Below are positions 13,689 to 17,753 of a DNA stretch of 17,753 nucleotides, piece after piece (positions within the stretch are counted from its first letter, which is position 1; each line of letters starts with the position of its first letter). The stretch comes from Candidatus Nitrosopumilus sp. (GTDB lineage: Archaea; Thermoproteota; Nitrososphaeria; Nitrososphaerales; Nitrosopumilaceae): the NCBI GenBank assembly GCA_029861085.1, contig JAOUAE010000015.1:1-17753 (forward strand), written 5' to 3'. The position numbers were made by a program, and so were the translations under genes. The notes under the pieces were generated by a model. It was not told the DNA's origin and did no database searches. It saw only the letters and a program-made list of their open reading frames with translations.

Positions 13689-13820
13689 TTACCTCCACCT
13701 TGCAGTATTTTTTATCCGGTTGGGAGTTTGACTATGGGATTTGTCCTGTTGAACTAAAACATCTACAACAAGAACGGATGCAATTGCCAACACCGAAAAT
13801 AATTTATTCAAACTGTACAT
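13689..13820 (-). CDS. Small hydrophobic peptide upstream of stomatin, 43 residues
   Basis: An ATG at 13820 starts a frame reading MYSLNKLFSVLAIASVLVVD, then VLVQQDKSHSQTPNRIKNTA and RWR. The hydrophobic first half is a likely membrane anchor or signal sequence; the second half is polar and basic. It ends 6 nt before the stomatin start, and its final codons contain the GGAGGT that serves that gene, so translation is probably coupled. A TTTATTA box (rc, 13837-13843) lies about 20 nt upstream. Confidence 0.45.
   Translation of the reverse strand: MYSLNKLFSVLAIASVLVVDVLVQQDKSHSQTPNRIKNTARWR
13691..13696 (-). promoter_or_regulatory. Strong Shine-Dalgarno site for the stomatin-like gene
   Basis: GGAGGT lies 8 nt before the TTG at 13682. 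Most genes in this window lack such a site and appear leaderless. Its presence fits an internal gene of an operon and supports the TTG start. Confidence 0.75.
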
Positions 13821-13972
13821 CGTGTCATTTATCGTCTAATAAAGCAATGATGTAATTCCCAATGATAATAATTTGACAAAACAAATAGGCTGTGTATTTT
13901 AGATTTCAAGTAGATATTGAGAGTCGGCGATGTGTATCATAACTAAAAATAATCCTCTTCTGAAATGTCATC

Positions 13973-14134
13973 ATGGTTGTATACCTCCTGACCTGTAAGA
14001 AGTGTGACATTGATCACACTTATCATACCGACTCGATAGAAAATGTCAGGGAGTTTTGGACCAATTGGAACAAACAGTATAGTGAGAACATGAAGTGCGT
14101 TCATGAGTATGTGATTGAACTTCTAAAATGGTAA
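13973..14134 (+). CDS. Small Cys/His protein, 53 residues, likely zinc-binding
   Basis: The ATG at 13973 gives MVVYLLTCKKCDIDHTYHTD, SIENVREFWTNWNKQYSENM and KCVHEYVIELLKW. C8 and C11 form a CxxC knuckle near H15 and H18, and C42-x-H44 offers a second pair near the C-terminus, so one zinc ion could be held. The aromatic helix between (REFWTNWNKQY) looks globular. An A/T-rich box (ACTAAAAATAAT, 13942-13953) is placed about 26 nt upstream. It lies between the stomatin operon (divergent) and the HAD phosphatase gene. No family is recognised. Confidence 0.6.
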   Translation: MVVYLLTCKKCDIDHTYHTDSIENVREFWTNWNKQYSENMKCVHEYVIELLKW

Positions 14135-14223
14135 GCGATCAACATCTCAGGAAGTGTATAGTAAGCTAAAGCGTTGTCTCAACTTTAATATAATTAGTGA
14201 TTTTTTTCCAGTTCAGAAACCTA

Positions 14224-14874
14224 TTGCTAGTAATTTTTGATGTTGAGGGAGTTTTGTATGATGAGGAATATCTGCCAATTCTTGCAGAAAAACTTGACAA
14301 AGAAGATGAAATTTGGAAAATCACTAAACAAGGAATTCAAGGAAAAATAAACTGGGAGGAGGGACTTAGAACAAGAGTTGCTGCTCTAAAAGGTCTTGAT
14401 GAAAAAACATGTCAAGAAGTGTCTGATGCATTACCAATCATGACTGGTGCAAAGGAGGCATGTAGAGCGCTAAAAGCGGCTGGATGGAAACTTATGGCTG
14501 TATCTGGTGGTTTTTCCTTAATGATGGGCAGGTTGCAAAAAGAATTGGGCCTTGACTATGTCTTTTCAAACGAATTGATATTCAAAGATGGAAAATTAGA
14601 CGGTGTAAAAATTTCTGTTGATTCTGATAAATCTACATCTGCAAAAATAAAAATTGAAGAATGGGGTGAGAAGAAAGAAGATATTGTCTGTGTTGTGGAT
14701 GGCGCAAATGATGTAAAATTGTTTGATGTATGCGGACTGGGAATTGCTTATCGTGCCCAGGACCTTGTTAAAGACTTGGCTACTACCACTTTGGAAGAAA
14801 AAGATCTTTCAAAGATTGTAGATATTATCAACAAACACTACAAGCTAAAATTAGAAGTTATTGCCCCTGCATAA
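14224..14874 (+). CDS. HAD-family phosphatase, phosphoserine-phosphatase-like
   Basis: This is a cytoplasmic haloacid dehalogenase-type phosphatase close to SerB. Motif I is IFDVEGVLYD, the nucleophile Asp followed by Glu where the family usually has a second Asp. Motif II Ser lies in LMAVSGGFSLMMGRLQKELG. Motif IV is VVDGANDVKLFDVCGLGIAY, the DGAND type of SerB. The cap region between motifs I and II is helical, as in SerB. I prefer the TTG start at 14224 (LLVIFDVEG) over the upstream GTG at 14197. The box A candidate TTTAATATAATTA (14184-14196) is too close to the GTG but well placed for the TTG. The protein may act on phosphoserine or another small phosphate ester; the altered motif I leaves the substrate open. 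Confidence 0.82.
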   Translation: MLVIFDVEGVLYDEEYLPILAEKLDKEDEIWKITKQGIQGKINWEEGLRTRVAALKGLDEKTCQEVSDALPIMTGAKEACRALKAAGWKLMAVSGGFSLMMGRLQKELGLDYVFSNELIFKDGKLDGVKISVDSDKSTSAKIKIEEWGEKKEDIVCVVDGANDVKLFDVCGLGIAYRAQDLVKDLATTTLEEKDLSKIVDIINKHYKLKLEVIAPA

Positions 14875-14908
14875 ACAATTTTTTAGTCCGTATTATTAGA
14901 CACTGTAC

Positions 14909-15634
14909 TTGCAAATCATTCCACTTTACATCGAAAAAGAGATTGTAGCATCTGATGATCTTTTTGATATAATATTAAAATCTGAAAAACTGAATGATGG
15001 CGACATTGTACTCATTGCACAAAAAATTATTTCAAAGCAAGAAGGACGCTTGGTAAATCTATCTACTGTAACTCCTTCTTTATTGTCTGAAGGTATTAGT
15101 TCTGAATATCAAAAAGATCCTAGAATTACCGAATTAATTTTATCAGAATCAAAACGAATTGTTAGGATGAAAAACGGTATCCTCATAGTTGAAACAAATC
15201 ATGGATTCATCTGTGCAAATGCTGGCATTGATGAAAGTAATGTTGAAGAAGGATTTGCAACATTACTGCCAATAAATTCTGATATTTCAGCAAAAAGAAT
15301 CAGGGATAAAATTTTTGAACAAACTAACAAACATGTGGCAGTGATTATTTCTGATACCTTTGGCCGTCCTTTTAGAATGGGTCAAACCAATATTGCAATT
15401 GGAGTTTCGGGATTAAACCCAATATTAGATTATGCCGGAACGTCTGACTCTTTTAAAAAAATTCTACGTATCACTGCAATTGCAATTGCTGATGAACTTT
15501 CATCAGCTTCTGAATTAGTAATGGGAAAATCGTTGAAATGTCCTGTTGCAATCATTCGTGACTATTCTTTTAAATTTGAAGACTCAACTATTGATGAATT
15601 AATCCGTCCTGAACGTGAAGATCTTTTTAGATAA
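14909..15634 (+). CDS. cofE: Coenzyme F420-0:L-glutamate ligase CofE
   Basis: CofE adds gamma-linked glutamate to F420-0 with GTP, a late step in F420 biosynthesis. The 241-residue length fits the archaeal single-domain enzyme. Family motifs are LIAQKIISKQEGR (35-47), ANAGIDESNVEEG (103-115), ISDTFGRPFRMGQTNIAIGV (147-166) and IADELSSASELVMGK (193-207). The start is a TTG giving MQIIPLYIEKEI, which suits the family N-terminus. It follows the HAD phosphatase gene by 34 nt in the same direction and may share its transcript. No other F420 gene is in the window. Confidence 0.93.
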   Translation: MQIIPLYIEKEIVASDDLFDIILKSEKLNDGDIVLIAQKIISKQEGRLVNLSTVTPSLLSEGISSEYQKDPRITELILSESKRIVRMKNGILIVETNHGFICANAGIDESNVEEGFATLLPINSDISAKRIRDKIFEQTNKHVAVIISDTFGRPFRMGQTNIAIGVSGLNPILDYAGTSDSFKKILRITAIAIADELSSASELVMGKSLKCPVAIIRDYSFKFEDSTIDELIRPEREDLFR

Positions 15635-15690
15635 TGTGCTTTTTGTTTTTCAATAAGGTTATAATCTAAAGAAGTGTATTTCTTTTGCAA

Positions 15691-16605
15691 ATGCAAATCA
15701 ATACTGAACTACATTGTCATAACTCTTTTTCAAATTTTCATGTTGGTGCTGAAGAGCCACCTTATGACTGTGATGTTTCTATTAGGGATCAACTTGAACG
15801 TTCATACAATTTAAGGTTGGATGCAATTTTTGTTACAAATCATAACACACTAAATGGATATCACCAGTTATTGGAATACAAAAATGATCATAAAAAATTC
15901 AAAAACATTGATGTTTTCCCTGCAGAGGAAATTACTACTGACACTGGTGACCATGTTTTAGCTTACGGTGTTCATGATGCAATCCCTCCAGGTATTTCTT
16001 TTGAAGAAATTATGGATGAAATAAGAAAACAGGATGCAGTTTCATCTGCACCTCATCCATTTAGTTTGATTAATGCACTACGTGAAAGTGCCAAAAAATG
16101 CGACATGGTTGAGGTTTTTAATAGCAATAATGTGGATGTCTTGTCAAATGCACGTGCAACTCAGTTTGCATTAGATAATGATATGGTTCAAGTTGCAGGT
16201 AGTGATTCACATGTACTGTCCACTCTTGGCAGATGTGTTAATGTTATTGACTCTGAAAACAACGTTGATGATATTTTATATGCTATGAAACAAGGCAAAA
16301 TTGAAATTTCTCAAACTGGCTATGCATTACAAACTGAAACCCTAGATCACCTAAAATACAAAATCAATAATTCAAAAGAGTATTTGATGGATTATCTTTC
16401 TGAACATTACCCAAATGAAAAATGGCTTTTTAAACTGTTGCTTAGAATTTATGATTCAAATCAAGACAGTCCCATGTGGCCATTATTTTACAAAATTTCA
16501 GTTTATGTGATGAAGCGAATTTCCCAAAAAATTAATTTTCAAAATCAAGACCCGAGTTTTATGAGGGATCGAAACCTGGCAACTATTTTCAAAATGGCAT
16601 TGTAA
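15691..16605 (+). CDS. PHP-domain metal-dependent phosphoesterase
   Basis: The polymerase-and-histidinol-phosphatase fold is shown by its metal ligands in order: ELHCHNS (H10, H12 counting from the TTG at 15685), VTNHNT (H53), PAEEIT (E81/E82), GDHVLAYG (H90), SAPHPF (H124) and GSDSHV (D174, H176). This set matches stand-alone PHP phosphoesterases of the TrpH/YciV type, which hydrolyse phosphate ester bonds in nucleotides or related compounds. A helical C-terminal part (about 220-306) is extra and contains WLFKLLLRIYDS and SVYVMKRISQKI. TTATAAT (15659-15665) lies about 26 nt ahead of the start; the ATG at 15691 is preferred over the TTG two codons earlier. The substrate is not deducible. Confidence 0.87.
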   Translation: MQINTELHCHNSFSNFHVGAEEPPYDCDVSIRDQLERSYNLRLDAIFVTNHNTLNGYHQLLEYKNDHKKFKNIDVFPAEEITTDTGDHVLAYGVHDAIPPGISFEEIMDEIRKQDAVSSAPHPFSLINALRESAKKCDMVEVFNSNNVDVLSNARATQFALDNDMVQVAGSDSHVLSTLGRCVNVIDSENNVDDILYAMKQGKIEISQTGYALQTETLDHLKYKINNSKEYLMDYLSEHYPNEKWLFKLLLRIYDSNQDSPMWPLFYKISVYVMKRISQKINFQNQDPSFMRDRNLATIFKMAL

Positions 16606-17151
16606 ATTAAAATGAGGTAAGAATGCCTCCAATAAACAATAACATGCTGAAATCTATATTAATAATATTCTATTGAAATATATTTTTTCATGATTGTTAC
16701 TATGCATACATTATTTTATCACCTAAGTAAGATATCATGAATAAGTAAAATGGTGTTAGATCTTAAGACCAAAAACATTTCGTATTTTGGTGACAGTTCC
16801 AACACTATTTGGTATAATTCAAAATAATATTTAGGCAAAGCGAATGATTTGTATGAACTAATTCTTCGTGTTGGTTATATTGGAAAATGAAATAACTATA
16901 TCCTAACACAATGGTGTCATTTAGCACATTAACCTAATTCAGTTTATTGTTAACCTAATCAAAAACTCTCCTGAAATTAATGCGTTCATAGGAGTCATTT
17001 GTGATATTATTGTATGATTAACCTTTTATACAAATTTTGTAAATGATAGTATCGTTATCACCCCCTTAATGATAACTAGACATGGCATTCCAAAGGTGCT
17101 AAAAAACTAGTTTGATAGTCTGGAAAACTATCAGATTGGTTTTACAATAAT
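16606..17151. other. Noncoding stretch with hairpins and direct repeats
   Basis: No gene is supported over 546 nt. Seen here are an inverted repeat ACCAAAA/TTTTGGT (16768-16774 and 16785-16791) inside an outer GTGTT/AACAC pair, and a 10-bp direct repeat TTAACCTAAT at 16929 and 16950. There is also a 7-bp inverted repeat GTTATCA/TGATAAC with 9-nt spacer (17054-17076), and a hairpin TGATAGT/ACTATCA (17113-17133). A 25-codon frame at 16750 overlaps the first hairpin and is not convincing. Confidence 0.5.
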
Positions 17152-17268
17152 TTACTCTTGCTGATACTCAATTATTTTATCTAGTGTCCTCTTTGACAGT
17201 GGATGCTAATCTTCCTCTTCTATATTTTCTCTTCTTGATGGTCTTATTGGTACAAACATTACTGTCAT
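17152..17268 (-). pseudogene. Micro-ORF with one internal amber codon, 38 codons
   Basis: An ATG at 17268 reads MTVMFVPIRPSRRENIEEED, then TAG (17206-17208), and continues in the same frame as HPLSKRTLDKIIEYQQE to a TAA. Coding character is similar on both sides of the TAG, which one base change would turn into a Trp, Glu, Gln, Lys, Leu, Ser or Tyr codon. A TATTTA box (rc, 17291-17296) is centred 25 nt before the ATG and has a single GTTAAC next to it. It may be a recent nonsense mutation, or the 20-residue peptide may be the product. Confidence 0.35.
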
Positions 17269-17332
17269 AAATTTAGTTTAAAAAAAATTATATTTAGCGT
17301 TAACTAACAAATCGTTCTATTTTCTACATTTG

Positions 17333-17420
17333 TTATAAAGAGAACTAGTATACGTCAATTGAATTTCTTTCAATCTCAGTTAGTGTTAGACTAACTCCTG
17401 TAAACTGACAATTGTGACAT
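17333..17420 (+). ncRNA. Possible structured RNA behind a strong TATA box
   Basis: TTATAAAG (17333-17340) is a strong archaeal box A and predicts a transcript starting near 17360. The RNA would carry two adjacent hairpins: ATTGAA/TTCAAT (17358-17374, 5-nt loop) and AGTTAGT/ACTAACT (17378-17396, 5-nt loop). GTCAATTG at 17354 and CAATTGTGAC at 17409 could close them at the base. No RNA family is recognised, and no ORF begins here until 17676. Transcription start and structure are inference. Confidence 0.3.
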
Positions 17421-17675
17421 ATTCTATCTTTGGATAATAATTCATTAAAGAATAATTTCATCCTTAATCGCTATATTTAATTCGATCAAAATCCACGATA
17501 TTTAGTGTGAGAATTCACTATTTTTTCTGTGATAATCTAATGTGATCAAAGAATTATTTGAGTTTATTTGGAATTTAGTTTCAAGTAATTAGATACGCCT
17601 AATCCTAAAATCCACATTTTCTCACACTTGATTAGATTTTAATATGACAAATCCCTCTTTGTGAATTAGTTACAC

Positions 17676-17753
17676 ATGTCTGAATCCACTGGAAAAAAAT
17701 TAGATGCAACTGGATTGTTTTGTCCTGAACCTGTATTTAGAACAAAAATTGAA
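17676..17753 (+). CDS. TusA/SirA-family sulfur-carrier protein, N-terminal part (partial)
   Basis: The ATG at 17676 opens a frame that runs off the window after 26 codons. After MSESTGKKLDATG it reads LFCPEPVFRTKIE. The sequence LDATGLFCPEPV is the signature of TusA/SirA/YedF proteins, with the single conserved Cys (residue 16) that carries persulfide sulfur for thiolation and related reactions. The rest of the domain (about 60 more residues) lies outside. The upstream 170 nt hold several short repeats that might be regulatory. Confidence 0.8.
   Translation, partial: MSESTGKKLDATGLFCPEPVFRTKIE

Noticed and set aside
16949..17304. Single GTTAAC sites at 16949 and 17299 as members of the operator family
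   Set aside because: They are not repeated at 9 bp and do not keep the 8-nt gap to TATTTA; kept only as a remark.
1..17753. tRNA, rRNA, CRISPR array or transposase gene
   Set aside because: I saw no tRNA-like arm, no rRNA core sequence, no regularly spaced repeat array and no DDE or HUH transposase motif; a tRNA scan should confirm.

Overview
The window is AT-rich archaeal DNA, most consistent with a Nitrososphaerota (Thaumarchaeota) ammonia oxidiser of the Nitrosopumilus/Nitrosarchaeum type. This assignment rests on the archaeal-type prolyl-tRNA synthetase, the coenzyme F420 ligase CofE, an SMC ATPase, many TTG/GTG starts, and TATA-like boxes about 25 nt upstream of start codons, as expected for leaderless transcripts. 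No rRNA or tRNA gene was seen, so the assignment is an inference from protein character.

Left core block (1-5661): the 3' end of smc; a convergent oligopeptide/dipeptide-type ABC ATPase; the ergothioneine pair egtD (+) and egtB (-), which overlap tail to tail by 4 nt; proS; and a 95-residue four-cysteine protein upstream of proS.

Middle accessory island (about 5700-13850): a gene-poor region that reads as a decayed tailed-virus provirus mixed with other cargo. It starts with the N-terminal stump of a tyrosine recombinase, joined to an opposite-strand virus-like fragment. It holds two copies (453 and 454 bp) of a terminase large-subunit ATPase fragment and one terminase nuclease-domain fragment. 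A secreted trypsin-like protease gene lies between the second ATPase copy and the nuclease piece. There is also a C1q/jelly-roll-like protein with a probable N-terminal frameshift, and a zinc-ribbon protein followed by a membrane-anchored secreted protein. A frameshifted Lys-rich gene, several micro-ORFs with Cys pairs, a phosphoribosyltransferase and a stomatin-like protein complete it. Two promoters in the island share one design: GTTAAC sites repeated every 9 bp, then 8 nt, then TATTTA, then about 25 nt to an ATG. This looks like a common regulator's operator and is the most distinctive signal here.

Right core block (13973-17753): a 53-residue Cys/His microprotein, a SerB-like HAD phosphatase with an unusual first motif, cofE, and a PHP-domain phosphoesterase. 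A roughly 1 kb noncoding stretch follows, with hairpins, direct repeats, a micro-ORF carrying an internal amber codon, and a strong TATA box leading into a possible structured RNA. The window ends in the first 26 codons of a TusA/SirA-like gene.
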